Of a stretch of 64,000 nt of DNA, positions 47,167 through 59,662 are shown piece after piece. The notes beneath the pieces are model-generated. The model saw only the letters and a list, made by a program, of their open reading frames with translations, was not told the DNA's origin and did not search any database. A program made the position numbers and the translations under genes. Within the stretch, counting starts at the first letter, position 1, and each line of letters begins with the position of its first letter. This DNA comes from Nilaparvata lugens (lineage: Eukaryota > Arthropoda > Insecta > Hemiptera > Delphacidae), in contig NC_052507.1 of the NCBI RefSeq assembly GCF_014356525.2, positions 47,993,685-48,057,684 on the forward strand, written 5' to 3'.

Positions 47167-49434
47167 AGAAGAGGTGGTAGAAAATATTGATGAAGAAAGT
47201 GTCGAGGAAGAAGAAGAAGAAAATCTCCCTAGCCCCGTGTTGGATGAGAGAGAAGACACACTCTACCCTCCAGGTAGAAGTAGAATAGTGGAATGATCAC
47301 CTTATTTCACTAGAAGTCAAGCTAGGAGTAATGCTTTCGATGGACGTAGAAATTTACATTAGAAATTCAAACTAATTTTGTTCTGACAACTTGATAATTA
47401 TTGGACAGTTGGATCGAGTAGACTGTTCTTATTATTGAGGAGTCAGGATAATTAGTAAACAAACAAATGCCCCGAGTAAGGCGTTAAACTGCTCATCAGC
47501 ATAATGAAATAGATTTCAGAAATGAACTATTGATTTGAATTGATAAACCCTGAGTTGAAATTGTCTGCAGCGAGACTCTAAGCTGCTTCATTTTAAGGAT
47601 TTAGCTAGCTGGATGTGAAGAAAATTGAAATGGAGAAAGAGTAATCTGTGTAATTGAATATAAAAGAAATATCAGTGGAATGATTGTGTAATAATTATGT
47701 GTTATTTTATAAATGAGTTGAATGACAGTGATGAAATAACCTTCAAGTATTGGCCAGATGATGAATTAGAATAGAACTATGTAGTTATATTATATTACTT
47801 GAATGAAAAGATTTTCGACAAGGACGAAAGATCAGTCTCCAAAAGAGATAGAGAGAGAAGAAAAACGTTGCTACTTGCCGCGAGACAATGCAATCCTTCA
47901 TCATCAGAAAAACATTTGGACGAACTACTTATAGGATGAATGACAATGGACTTTGGATTTACAGAAATTGTATGGAAAGACTCTTACCTACCAAAACTAT
48001 CGACAAAGAAGAAGAATAGAAAAAAGAAAATAATACAAACAGTAGTAACCTAGTTTGTAAACAAAGTTGACCCAGTGAAGGGTGATGACCGATCTACTGT
48101 TTACATTATTGTTATGATTCAGCCCAGTATAACAAAGATGAAGTTATTAACTGTTTAATGGATGAGATGTTAAAAAGCAGACGTGTACAAAATTAGACAA
48201 TTCTTCTCGTAAAATATCTTGAATGAATTAGGAGTAAGATGTTTTGATACTGTAAGATGAAAAATATTGACGTTATTCACTTGATTGAATGGAATTCATA
48301 TTATAGATGATAGATAATAAGGTGTTCTTATTGTTAATGAGGTGCAGAAGTACTTGAGAGTAACTTCTATAGAACTTAAATATTAGTTAGAGTTGAAAAT
48401 GATATTGCTATTACATAAAGGTTGACTAGGACCTTGGAAATGAATTAGGCTATTGTACTTATATAGATCTTGTTTTGAAATGATAATTATTATAGGACTG
48501 AGTTTATATTAGATTGGATAAGTGATTAGGTATAGATTTGTTAATGTTAGGAGATCAGTAGAAATTGTAAAGGGCTCGGTCGGTTATCCTTTCCCCCAGA
48601 GAGCTAGAAACGAACAATTATTTGGGACTGGCACTTCCCGTATCTGTGTGATAACTGTGACTGTTGTGATAGAACCTTACTGACTGTTACACCAGACTTT
48701 TAGGTGAAGGTGAAAAGTGTTCCAGACCACTCACTACACTACCAGTGCGAGACTAAAGCAGCCATTCGACAGTGCGTTATGAGCTGAGTCATCACTTGCT
48801 ACTCATCTGCCAGGATCGAGACCTCTACGCTACCTTCTCTTCCGAGATGCTACAGAGATGTGAGCCGGGGCCAAACACTCTGTGCCCGATCAGCCACAGA
48901 CACTATTATCCATCTATCGTGTCTCAGCTTTCTACTCTTCGACAAACACCAGAGTTACAAGGAGACGAGAACGAGCATACGAGAGTGACAACAAGGGGGC
49001 CAACTCTCCCCTGGACCGATTGGCGTGGATGAGATAGCTATCTCCAATCTCATGTATGCTGTGCAGCAGACGAAGAAGCTGCAACCGACGTCGGCCGAGG
49101 ACAACCCCATGAAGTTCATCTGTGGAGGACTGACACTCCTTTTCCTGGGGCTGTGTTGGGAGCCTACTGCTTGTACGAGAGGTGCTACTTCCTGGTGTGT
49201 GGTCGCACGCCAACTTCACTACCATGATGGAGGCGCGTGCTCTGTCCAGCACGCCCGGAACCCGGCAACAGTACCTGTAGCAGCCAAGTCGCCCAACTCA
49301 GCGCCCCCAACTGCGATTCCACCAGCTAGCAACTCCATCCCTTTGGTCGACACCGCCCAACCAGTGCAGTACAGCAAAGTGTTATTGTGGCAAGTGTGAA
49401 GTGAGAAGCAACCGGGAGGGATAGTCACCCTTTT
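47167..49434 (+). other. Long 3' region of the Gypsy element; possible degraded third ORF
   Basis: About 2.3 kb separate pol from the 3' LTR. Most is AT-rich and closed in all frames. About 48600-49400 is GC-richer and keeps frames open (48772-49032 and 49025-49399). One has a cysteine-containing CEPGPNTLCPI segment and the other a hydrophobic stretch FICGGLTLLFLGLCW. This could be the remains of an envelope-like third ORF, as in some insect Gypsy elements, or captured host sequence. The evidence is weak and the frames are broken. Confidence 0.35.
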
Positions 49435-49450
49435 GCGAAGAAGGGGGTAG
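49435..49450 (+). other. Polypurine tract
   Basis: GCGAAGAAGGGGGTAG lies immediately before the 3' LTR start TGTGAC, the expected position of the plus-strand primer. Confidence 0.8.
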
Positions 49451-50309
49451 TGTGACATGGGTAGTATTTGATTACTTATTTATTGATTGATTTTTTCGTG
49501 TTTTATATTTAAGATTTTTCAGGAGAAAAGACTATGATATTAGAATAATAATTTCCGTAGTTGGGCTTTAGTGAGAAAATATATAATTTAGTGAGTAAGT
49601 AGTATTTTTGCAGCGACAATAAGATTCTGCTAACTTATGTCTGAACGACTCTGAGAACCAGCAAATTCAGGGATATTTGCTAGTTTTCACGGATGAGGCG
49701 GCTCCACGAGGCAAGGACAAGGCGGATGTTTGGTAGCCTGTAGATATTTTCACAGAGGAATACTGCAGACCTGGCAAGTACCCGCTTGCCGAATCTCGTG
49801 AGAACTGACTCTTCCAATAGCAGCAGTTAGGCCTTCTGGCACACTGACGTTGAGAGGGGGAAGTTTTCCGGACGGAAAACCTACAGTCGTTAAACAACCG
49901 AGGTACCAAGTGGATCAAAATTCATACCGTATTGCAAAAAGTTAAGTTATTTTTCCGCCATTATGATATACGTGAGTGTCCTGTGGTTTGGGATTACGGT
50001 GGCAGTGATAGCTGTGGGTAAGTGCCAAAATTTCTAGCTCCTTATAGAACATTTTCACCCGGCCGAGACCCTAATATTAGTAAAATTCTTGTAGTAAAAT
50101 TTCTAGTTAGCAGAAACTTATTGGCAGGTAGTTTTTGTAGGAATAATATATTGATAAAATGTACTGCATACTTCGTTCTTTAAATTTCAAGTAATTGACA
50201 TAATAAATGAGAAATTCTTCAGGTAATACAATGTTGTTGTCTATCCAGCTCCTATGACTCCCTTGAAGTAGTAATAAGATATCTTCAACCCCCATCAAGG
50301 GCGGTTACA
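49451..50309 (+). repeat. 3' LTR of the Gypsy element
   Basis: Counterpart of 41347-42199, 859 bp, with scattered substitutions and small indels. The same spurious minus-strand frames recur (49667-49918, 50107-50298). After GGTTACA the flanking DNA starts AAACTAAAC. Confidence 0.9.
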
Positions 50310-50406
50310 AAACTAAACTAAAATTATTATAGTTGTGTTGAGAGGAAACAGTTGATCGTCGACAACCGAGCAACAGTCAATTCAACTGTTTCATCGAATC
50401 AACGCC

Positions 50407-50595
50407 ATGGGCTCATTATTATCTCGTTGTATGGGAGCGCTGAGAGCGGTAGGGAAGCATTGGTTTGAATCGAGCTATTCGTTGGTAGCCAGCCTATATT
50501 ATTCTATGCTATTCCTATCGGCCGTAACACTCGCATATCTTAACAGGCCAGAACATGAGTTGCCTCTATATTGCCGCTTCCACACCTCCGACTGA
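50407..50595 (+). CDS. Small ORF, 62 aa, candidate N-myristoylated membrane protein
   Basis: The ATG sits in AACGCCATGGG, an excellent animal start context, and is the first ATG of a short leader just outside the 3' LTR. The protein begins MGSLLSRCMGALRAV: Gly2 and Ser6-like spacing fit N-myristoylation, with Cys8 available for palmitoylation. Residues about 27-46 (LVASLYYSMLFLSAVTLAYL) form one predicted membrane segment, followed by a short polar tail ending in TGA. The local GC content is above that of the flanks. An 11-bp inverted repeat (50345-50355 and 50382-50392) lies in the leader. I do not recognise the family. It may be a real small gene, a first exon with a chance stop, or a pseudogene. 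Confidence 0.35.
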   Translation: MGSLLSRCMGALRAVGKHWFESSYSLVASLYYSMLFLSAVTLAYLNRPEHELPLYCRFHTSD

Positions 50596-51991
50596 AACAC
50601 AGAGCTCATAATTGAATTCAATTATAACTGGCGCACACAATTGCTACCTGCTGTATCTCTATAAAGCTTTGTCTTTATTTATTCATTGAACGGCCAATAG
50701 AAATTGAACAATGGAGAACTAAATTCGATTCTCGACATTGCACTTGATCGAGCAACGAACCGTGAAACCCTCGCTGAAGATTGTACTCGGCAGTGATTTT
50801 CTATTATTAGATGAGGTGAAACTTGACAAAGCATGTGATAGTTGAACTGGCTAGAGCTAGTCTAGCATGCTCCAGATTAGATTGTGGTTCTAACTTGACA
50901 ATATCACAAATATCACAAGAGTGTTCAAACTTTCAACAGCCAGCCAGCTTCGACTGCAGATTATGAATTGTTAATATGCTGAATACTAGGATTCAATAAT
51001 GAGCTGGTTTGCTGCATTGTGAGATGGTAGTTATTACTTATGAATTACTTTTAAAAAACGTTTGAAAATTATCAATAATATTATTCATATTTTTACTTTG
51101 AATTGAGTGCACTGAGTGCTGGATAGTGTGATGTCACTTTTGACACACAATATAATAATACAATAAAATATATCATCTTAGAAAGAATTAGGAGACTAAA
51201 ACAGTCAGCCTAGTCAAAGTCGAATTATTATGAGAATTATATAATCTTCCTTTTTGATAAGAATAGAACATGAAAAAAAACTTAGTAATTTTAGTTATGA
51301 AGGTTTGTTAGTTATTAAATTACACTGAGCTACTGAGTAACATTTTTTAGAAATAAAAATAATAGATCGCTTTAAATCTGTTTGGAATCCTTTTAGATTT
51401 TTTTTACTGATAATTTTACAGTATTAAGGTCGTTTTTTATAATAAAACGGATCTGTTTTTTCAAACTAATTAGTTTGACACATCTTCCAGCGATGTGAGG
51501 ATATTACCAAAAATGAGTAGAATATATTTTATGAGGATGAAGTATCAACATTTTTTATGAACAATATCAATAATTTTGAAACTGATGTGTAAAAATCTCA
51601 CAATTAATATCATGTTCACACACTTGGATGTTTTAAAATTATTCCGGGACCGTTTCAAAACAGTTCCAAAATGGTGCAAAAACAATAATTATAATATATT
51701 ACCCAACTAGCTATATCAAAACAACTTTGAAGTTGTTTTTATCTTCATGTTGATATAATTCTTATATAAGTTCTTGAAATTGAGTGAAACAATTCTATTC
51801 ATGTATTCATTCATTCATTCATAGACAGTGTTATGCAGTGATTGAAGCAATTCGATTGGATTTGAAATTTATCTAAACAATGCTAGTACAGTTGTAAATT
51901 TATATCGAAACCCCATTTCATACATTACCTAGTTAACTGTATTGAAAAAAATTTGAAATTGTTCGAAACTCGTATTGAAGTTGCTTCAAAA
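50596..51991. other. Non-coding, AT-rich
   Basis: No gene or element recognised. Contains a short (ATTC)n run near 51825. Confidence 0.45.
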
Positions 51992-54127
51992 CCAAACTCA
52001 TCTTGAAATTATTTTGAAATTGATTTGAAACAATTTCTTTGGCTTTTCAAACTATCTTTTGCTGGCTGGGAAACATAATGGAATATGATTCAATACAATA
52101 TCATAGAATGAATTCCAAAGGATGTATTCTCGTATTGTCGATTTAATCAGCACGATTCATGCTTATTTGCAACATCATTCAATCTATGCGATTCGAGAAG
52201 TTTTTCTAAACGTTTTGTTGTGTTAAACAGTTCCAAAATAAAATATTTTATAGTCGCTCAATGAGAGCATTTGAATAGTGATAGAAACGGACTACACGAT
52301 TTCAGTGAACAGTAATTCAACGAACTGAGATTATCATCCTATAGCTCAGATGCTTGAATTCCATCATTTTCTTAAAAAAGTCATTCAATCAACCCGTAAT
52401 GAGAGGATTATTCGAAAATAAAGTAGTTTCCATTCACGCAATTTCTTACCATGGCATTTTGTTTTTGTGGTGTAACATTCAATTATTGTAACATTGAGCA
52501 CGTTCTTGAAGTGGGGCAGAACGAATAGTCGATGAGAAATGTGCTTTTTGCAAGACATGAACGGACGTGAGTGGAATTCTAATAAGAGTTGTAGACTGGG
52601 CTGTGAGACAGGTTGCTAATTGAACTGAGTAGATGACGCGGCACCCCACAGTGTCGCGTTGACAATGGGCTAACACGTTGTGACACTCATTTTGCATAGG
52701 AATTTTATTACTATGCATGAATACAGTCGGGATTCCACTTCGAGTCTCCTCCCTTTGACGGCCTGTAAATGTGGGGAGCATTTCTGTACGAGTCACGCTG
52801 TAGAAAATTGGGATTCATAACTTGAATTTGTGATGTCAACCATCGTTTTGTGAATGTTCATAATATGATGATTTCTGTTACGATAGGTCTTAGTATTGAA
52901 AACCTCACATCAATCTGTCATCAACGATGACTAAAACCACCTAAAACATAATTATTTAGGATTCAAGCAAGTCACAAACTACTCCAAGGTTCAATGTTTA
53001 TAGAAGAATTTTTTCAAATATTTCATGCAACAAGGAGTTGTGAAACACATGAATGGATGAATTTTGAATGCTTATATGATATTGAAATGTTTCGTGGTTT
53101 GAGGAATCAAACCATTCATATTGTTTTAATGAAGAATCCAAGCAAATCAAACTACGTTCAATCTCTCCTTGTTTTTCATCTCTCCTTTACAAATAAGTCC
53201 TTGCAAAACTCACTCATTCAACATGAATGATCAGACAAGCTGAGCAGAGTAGAGAAGGAGAAGGAGGTTTAATAGGAGGAGTAAGGAGGGTGGAGAAGGA
53301 GAAGAGGGAGTAAGAGGACGAGGAGGAGGAATAATATGAATGGGGGTGGGGAGAAATGTTATAAGAAGAGAAGGAAAGTAACACTGAACTAGGAGGATGA
53401 GGAGGAGAAGGAGATGGAAGAGGAGGTGGGAGTAGATAAGGCAGTGGAGAAGTGGGAGGAGAAGGAGGAAAAGGAGCAGGAGAGTACGAGTTGGTATAAA
53501 AAAACAGGTTGCAATAGGTATAGGTTGAGCAGGGGCAGGATAGGCAATTCTCAGGTGGCTGTTAGCAAGCGACCCATCACCTGCTATGGATCCCACTTGA
53601 CTGGATGCAGCATGCAGGGATTGCAGGATAGGAGGTAGCTGTCCGTTTGTAATTCCATCGGCAGAGCACAGCCTTTAGAGTCGCAGCAACTTCATTTCCC
53701 CGTCTTTGATAGAGTTCGAACGCTTCCTTTTTCGCCAGGCCTTACATTCGTTCACGTGATACACGACAACCTTCTTATCACTACCATCTCCCATTTCATT
53801 CTCATCCAGCGTATTCTTTCCCCCTAGCTGTGTTTTTTGTGTACCAACACAACGTGCTGGTGAGAGTGGAAATTTAAATGGGAACTCGATCATGTTCTAA
53901 AACTATTAATGGAGTTGAGAAGTTGTGCTATGAACTGTTCGTTAAAGAACATATATGTATTTCTCGTCCAAAGGTTGTAGCTTGCTTTGAAAAGGAACTG
54001 CAAAACTCCAGTAGGAGTGAAAAAACATTGTGACAGTCCTTCATTTTCAAGATATTCAACAAATAATTGTAGATAACAGAGCATGATTATGAGATGGTTC
54101 ATAATGATAATGGACAATGAGTAAACT
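51992..54127 (+). repeat. Direct repeat D, copy 1 (2136 bp)
   Basis: Identical to 57528-59662 except for about five visible differences (for example CATTTTCTT versus CATTTCTT, GCACCCCAC versus GCACCCAC, TATCTTTTG versus TATTTTTTTG). It begins CCAAACTCATCTTGAAATT and ends GACAATGAGTAAACT. Content: mostly AT-rich DNA, a purine-rich low-complexity block (about 53245-53500) and a 105-codon minus frame at 52479-52796 that a one-base change breaks in copy 2, so it is probably not coding. Each copy abuts the inserted retrotransposon piece. Confidence 0.9.
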
Positions 54128-55670
54128 CTTACCTGACTTGAAGATAGGAGTAATTCTAGCGACCTTCCATTTAGAAGGGAATTGGCCAGTCCTAATCGAT
54201 AAATTGAAAATGAATTGCAATGGACTAAGGAGTACCTCTGCACAACCCTTCACAATAAAAGTAGGTATCAAGTCAGGGCCCTCGGAACAGCTAGATCTAA
54301 GGCTGCTAATAGCAGACAGGATCTCGTCAGAGGAGACAGAATCAATACCAACACCTAATCTCAAGCTCCCAGACATCTCCAGCTCATTCTCATGCATATC
54401 AGGGGCGGCGTGTGTATCAACCTCATACACTGACTCAAAATATTTCGCGAACCCATCTACAACCGCAGAACCGCAGTAGGACTCCCCATTCAGCGACATC
54501 GTCGACTCCACAAACGACGTTTTTCTTTTGGAATTTACATAATTCCAAAAGTTTTTCATACTTCCATCTAAGCCTGACTGAATCGATGTCAAATAGTTTT
54601 CATGAGACTTAGATATTCTAGCCTTCAAGGATGTTCGTAAACTTTTGAAAAGGTTATCATGATAAGGGGACACTCTTCTTTTTCGTGCACATCTATTCTT
54701 AATCCTCAAATCAGAAATTATATCAGGAGTAAACCAAGGTGGATATTTATTATTTTTTTCTTCAATACGATCCTTGGAATACACTCATCCAAATATTTGT
54801 AGAGAAGACTATAGAACTCGTCCACTGCAGAGTCGACATCAGTACAGCCAAACACAGAGTCCCAACAACAGTCTCGCAGCTTACAATAAAGTTGGAAGTA
54901 ATCCCCTTTAGAATAATTATACCGGGATTCAAATGGATCACCCGGAGATTCATTTGCCTCCGGAACAGAATACGAAGCATCAACACACAATGCCGGGTGA
55001 TGGCCGTCTTCAGGAAGCAAGGGATCATCGCTTTGGAAGACTTTGGCAGGAAAGTTACAAAGGACCAGGTCCAAAGTCCTACCCAGTTCGTTTTTTACCG
55101 GATTTAGAGAAACAAGATCATAGAATGACATAAAATTGTGAAGCATTCTTGCCTTAATTGTCCCCACAAAAAATCATAATCATTTGAGCAGATTTCAGGC
55201 AGATTAAAGTCTCCGATAACCAAGAAATTACCGTTGATTAGGCCATTGAGTGATTCAAGGTGGTCACAATAATTGAGAAAGACATTTGTTGAAATTGTCG
55301 GCGATAAATAAACAGCATTGATGAAGAAGTGAGTGGAATTAGATCTTATTTTTATTCCGACGGAATCATAATTATTATTAATGTCACTTATTGTGAGCTC
55401 CTCACAGAGCTCAGATTGCAACGATCTCTGAACGGCGACAAGTACTCCTCCTCCCCTCCGAAGACCATCACCACTACCCCTATCACTTCGATAAACAGCA
55501 TATCGTTCATCAAATATTTCAGAACTTTTTATGCCATCATGTAACCATGTTTCAGTCAAAATTATCAGATCATAGTTGCTGCCCAATAACGATGCGTACA
55601 GACTTGAAGTTTTAGTACGAAGTCCTCTAACATTCTGATAATAAATGGATAAATTAGAATTCAATGACAT
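54128..55670 (-). pseudogene. Non-LTR ORF2 fragment (endonuclease plus RT start)
   Basis: The true start is probably the ATG at 55670 (MSLNSNLSIYYQNVRGLRTK). Endonuclease motifs: LIILTETWL, GGGVLVAVQR, NFLVIGDFNLPE, RTLDLVLCN and EDGHHPALCV. Frameshifts lie near 55150 and 54765. The linker and RT start follow (YPPWFTPDIISDLR, SCSEGPDLIPTFIVKG, WKVARITPIFKSG), after which the sequence changes to repeat D. RT motifs with the catalytic Asp residues are missing. Jockey/CR1-type by motif style. Confidence 0.85.
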
Positions 55671-57015
55671 AAGATACAATAATAAAAATTAATGAGAAAA
55701 AATATAAAGCCTAAACAAGAAAAGGAGAATAGAAATTTGAAGTTGAAAAAGAAAAAAAAAAGTATAAACCTAATACAAATTTTAATAACTTTAAGCTATG
55801 CCTCAAAAAGATTAGACACTACTCCGCACTTTAATTAATCTGTGAAATTGAATGGCTGCTAACAGAAACCGCATCATTCATCACCATTCAATACAAGAAT
55901 CATAGACTGCGAAAAGGGCAAGAGCATTATCACCCAAACGCAAAGCACCAATAGAGGAGCGAAAAATCTAGATTAACTCAATATATAAAGAATAAAATAA
56001 ATGATTACTCGACAAACTAGTCGACTCAATAATAATTATTATCAATCGATACTTTCAAAACGACTAGGTACCGTACTGTAAACTGTTGCTGTAAATTATC
56101 TACGGTAAACATGGGAGAATACAAAGCAGAAGCGGTAACTAAAACTCGATAAGATAGCTTGGTACCTAGTTGGAGATGCACACGGCACTAGAGAAATATA
56201 AAAACGAAGAATGATTGAAAGGGAAACCGAGAATGAATGCTTTAAAAGGATACCGATAATGAAAGGAGATGACAATAATCCGTAGCGAGCTCTAACTTCT
56301 CCTCAGATAAGATTATTTGAATTGTTATTCACCATGCTAGGCTCACCCAACAAAGATTCCCGAAAAACGGTAGATAATAAAAAGATTAGGTTCAGCAAAG
56401 CTACAGAGTTCGCCTTGATGAGACTATTGCATGGAAGAATCAAGTCGTAGTAAGAAAATGCAAACTTTAACACGAATCGTGTTAACATCAATGCATGCGG
56501 TGAAAATGACACTCCCCTCAGTCCATCCCCCCTGAACATAATTGAGTCAATAATAATAATATTGAACAATATCGCGAAAAGTAGTAGAAGTATGAGCTAA
56601 GTAGGTCAGTATTCAAGCAAGTGTATAGTGTACTGTAGCATTGTAATAGAAAAAAAAAAAAAAACTTCTACAATAATTAAATTCAACAGGGATAAAAAAT
56701 AAATGATACGATTGAATGCTATTAAAATTAGGATTCAATGTTATTAGTTGCGATTTAAACCGAAATATATGTCAAAAGAAGCGTAAATTTGAATTGAAAA
56801 TTCATTATTGAAACCTGAAAGTTAGTGAATAATATAATCATAAAAATTAATCATGATTCCCAATCAAAGCCCAATTTACAAGAATACATATTGATAGAAA
56901 CAATCAATAGAAGAAAAAAAAACTGTCCTCTCCGAGAATGCAAAAAATAAACAAAATAATTGAGCTTATTACATGAATTGAAAATGGTCTTATAAAAAAC
57001 ACTCGAAACTTAGTA
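55671..57015 (-). other. Spacer between ORF1 and ORF2 of the non-LTR segment
   Basis: 1.3 kb of A-rich (plus strand) sequence with no domain-bearing frame. Most two-ORF non-LTR elements have overlapping or closely spaced ORFs, so this may be a foreign insertion, a lost part of ORF1's 3' side, or a composite of two element copies. Confidence 0.45.
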
Positions 57016-57527
57016 CTAGGCACACTTGGCCATGAAAGTCTGCAGTTCATTTTCATTATTAACTGTAAATACCCTTCCTTTATCCACAGGACGAATTTTC
57101 ACATTCCCAGCCCAGTCAACCCAAACATACTTGTAACCTCGCTCCCTTTGAAGTTTCTTTGCCTGAGACAACATCTTTCTTCGCACCAATGTTAGTGACC
57201 CGTTTATGTAAACTGGCTGTTCCTCACCTGGTAAGCCGAATACACGAGATGACAGTCTCCTCACCTGCTTCTTTCCACTGAGTACCTGATGAGCGACATC
57301 GCGACGCACAAACTTGGCGACTATTGCTGGCGTCGGCTGCGCAGCGCTTGCCTTCAGCCGGTGACAGATGTCGATCGCTTCGGCTCCTACGTCCACTCCA
57401 ACAGCCCTACACGTCGCCAACACCAAGTCGCGAACGTTTTCATTTTCAGAGAAAGGCACTCCACGGATCTCGAGCGTATTTTTTCGTCCGTACTGCTCGA
57501 GTGCGTCCAATTTATCAGTCAAAAGTT
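57016..57527 (-). pseudogene. Non-LTR ORF1, 5'-truncated (L1-like RRM/CTD protein)
   Basis: A clean frame of about 170 codons ends at a stop at 57016. It contains the end of a coiled coil (ELLTDKLDALEQYGRKNTLE), then an RRM-like domain (IRGVPFSENENVRDLVLATC, IDICHRLKAS) and a C-terminal domain (RRKMLSQAKKLQRERGYKYV). Such ORF1 proteins bind element RNA and act as chaperones. The apparent ATG at 57535-57537 lies in flanking repeat D, so the original start is lost. The fragment at 4869-5353 is a more decayed relative. Confidence 0.8.
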
Positions 57528-59662
57528 CCAAACTCATCTTGAAATTATTTTGAAATTGATTTGGAACAATTTCTTTGGCTTTTCAAACTATTTTTTTGCT
57601 GGCTGGGAAACATAATGGAATATGATTCAATACAATATCATAGAATGAATTCCAAAGGATGTATTCTCGTATTGTCGATTTAATCAGCACGATTCATGCT
57701 TATTTGCAACATCATTCAATCTATGCGATTCGAGAAGTTTTTCTAAACGTTTTGTTGTGTTAAACAGTTCCAAAATAAAATATTTTATAGTCGCTCAATG
57801 AGAGCATTTGAATAGTGATAGAAACGGACTACACGATTTCAGTGAACAGTAATTCAACGAACTGAGATTATCATCCTATAGCTCAGATGCTTGAATTCCA
57901 TCATTTCTTAAAAAAGTCATTCAATCAACCCGTAATGAGAGGATTATTCGAAAATAAAGTAGTTTCCATTCACGCAATTTCTTACCATGGCATTTTGTTT
58001 TTGTGGTGTAACATTCAATTATTGTAACATTGAGCACGTTCTTGAAGTGGGGCAGAACGAATAGTCGATGAGAAATGTGCTTTTTGCAAGACATGAACGG
58101 ACGTGAGTGGAATTCTAATAAGAGTTGTAGACTGGGCTGTGAGACAGGTTGCTAATTGAACTGAGTAGATGACGCGGCACCCACAGTGTCGCGTTGACAA
58201 TGGGCTAACACGTTGTGACACTCATTTTGCATAGGAATTTTATTACTATGCATGAATACAGTCGGGATTCCACTTCGAGTCTCCTCCCTTTGACGGCCTG
58301 TAAATGTGGGGAGCATTTCTGTACGAGTCACGCTGTAGAAAATTGGGATTCATAACTTGAATTTGTGATGTCAACCATCGTTTTGTGAATGTTCATAATA
58401 TGATGATTTCTGTTACGATAGGTCTTAGTATTGAAAACCTCACATCAATCTGTCATCAACGATGACTAAAACCACCTAAAACATAATTATTTAGGATTCA
58501 AGCAAGTCACAAACTACTCCAAGGTTCAATGTTTATAGAAGAATTTTTTCAAATATTTCATGCAACAAGGAGTTGTGAAACACATGAATGGATGAATTTT
58601 GAATGCTTATATGATATTGAAATGTTTCGTGGTTTGAGGAATCAAACCATTCATATTGTTTTAATGAAGAATCCAAGCAAATCAAACTACGTTCAATCTC
58701 TCCTTGTTTTTCATCTCTCCTTTACAAATAAGTCCTTGCAAAACTCACTCATTCAACATGAATGATCAGACAAGCTGAGCAGAGTAGAGAAGGAGAAGGA
58801 GGTTTAATAGGAGGAGTAAGGAGGGTGGAGAAGGAGAAGAGGGAGTAAGAGGACGAGGAGGAGGAATAATATGAATGGGGGTGGGGAGAAATGTTATAAG
58901 AAGAGAAGGAAAGTAACACTGAACTAGGAGGATGAGGAGGAGAAGGAGATGGAAGAGGAGGTGGGAGTAGATAAGGCAGTGGAGAAGTGGGAGGAGAAGG
59001 AGGAAAAGGAGCAGGAGAGTACGAGTTGGTATAAAAAAACAGGTTGCAATAGGTATAGGTTGAGCAGGGGCAGGATAGGCAATTCTCAGGTGGCTGTTAG
59101 CAAGCGACCCATCACCTGCTATGGATCCCACTTGACTGGATGCAGCATGCAGGGATTGCAGGATAGGAGGTAGCTGTCCGTTTGTAATTCCATCGGCAGA
59201 GCACAGCCTTTAGAGTCGCAGCAACTTCATTTCCCCGTCTTTGATAGAGTTCGAACGCTTCCTTTTTCGCCAGGCCTTACATTCGTTCACGTGATACACG
59301 ACAACCTTCTTATCACTACCATCTCCCATTTCATTCTCATCCAGCGTATTCTTTCCCCCTAGCTGTGTTTTTTGTGTACCAACACAACGTGCTGGTGAGA
59401 GTGGAAATTTAAATGGGAACTCGATCATGTTCTAAAACTATTAATGGAGTTGAGAAGTTGTGCTATGAACTGTTCGTTAAAGAACATATATGTATTTCTC
59501 GTCCAAAGGTTGTAGCTTGCTTTGAAAAGGAACTGCAAAACTCCAGTAGGAGTGAAAAAACATTGTGACAGTCCTTCATTTTCAAGATATTCAACAAATA
59601 ATTGTAGATAACAGAGCATGATTATGAGATGGTTCATAATGATAATGGACAATGAGTAAACT
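57528..59662 (+). repeat. Direct repeat D, copy 2 (2135 bp)
   Basis: Second copy of 51992-54127. After the shared GAGTAAACT the sequence continues ATTAACAAAAAG, which is the presumptive original right flank. Confidence 0.9.

Larger units (their letters stand above)
41347..50309 (+). mobile_element. Ty3/Gypsy LTR retrotransposon, full-length layout, decayed
   Basis: Two direct LTRs of 853 and 859 bp bound an interior with gag, protease, RT, RNase H and integrase in the Ty3/Gypsy order. The LTRs start TGTGAC and end GGTTACA. A TGG-starting primer-binding-site candidate lies at 42204 and a polypurine tract at 49435-49450. The two LTRs differ by many substitutions and small indels, and the interior has several stops, frameshifts and deletions, so the insertion is old and non-autonomous. 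There is no clean target duplication (ATAC left, AAAC right). Confidence 0.9.
54128..57527 (-). mobile_element. Non-LTR retrotransposon segment lacking both ends
   Basis: On the minus strand the order is ORF1 (truncated at its 5' end), a 1.3-kb spacer, then ORF2 with an endonuclease and the beginning of RT. The piece stops abruptly in the RT fingers at 54128. There is no 3' UTR, poly(A) or simple-repeat tail, which a normal target-primed insertion would have. It is flanked exactly by the 2.1-kb direct repeats D. Confidence 0.85.

Noticed and set aside
53231..53638. Leu/Pro-rich minus ORF and Glu/Lys-rich plus ORF, repeated at 58766-59173
   Set aside because: Low-complexity purine tract inside direct repeat D; both strands are open for compositional reasons.
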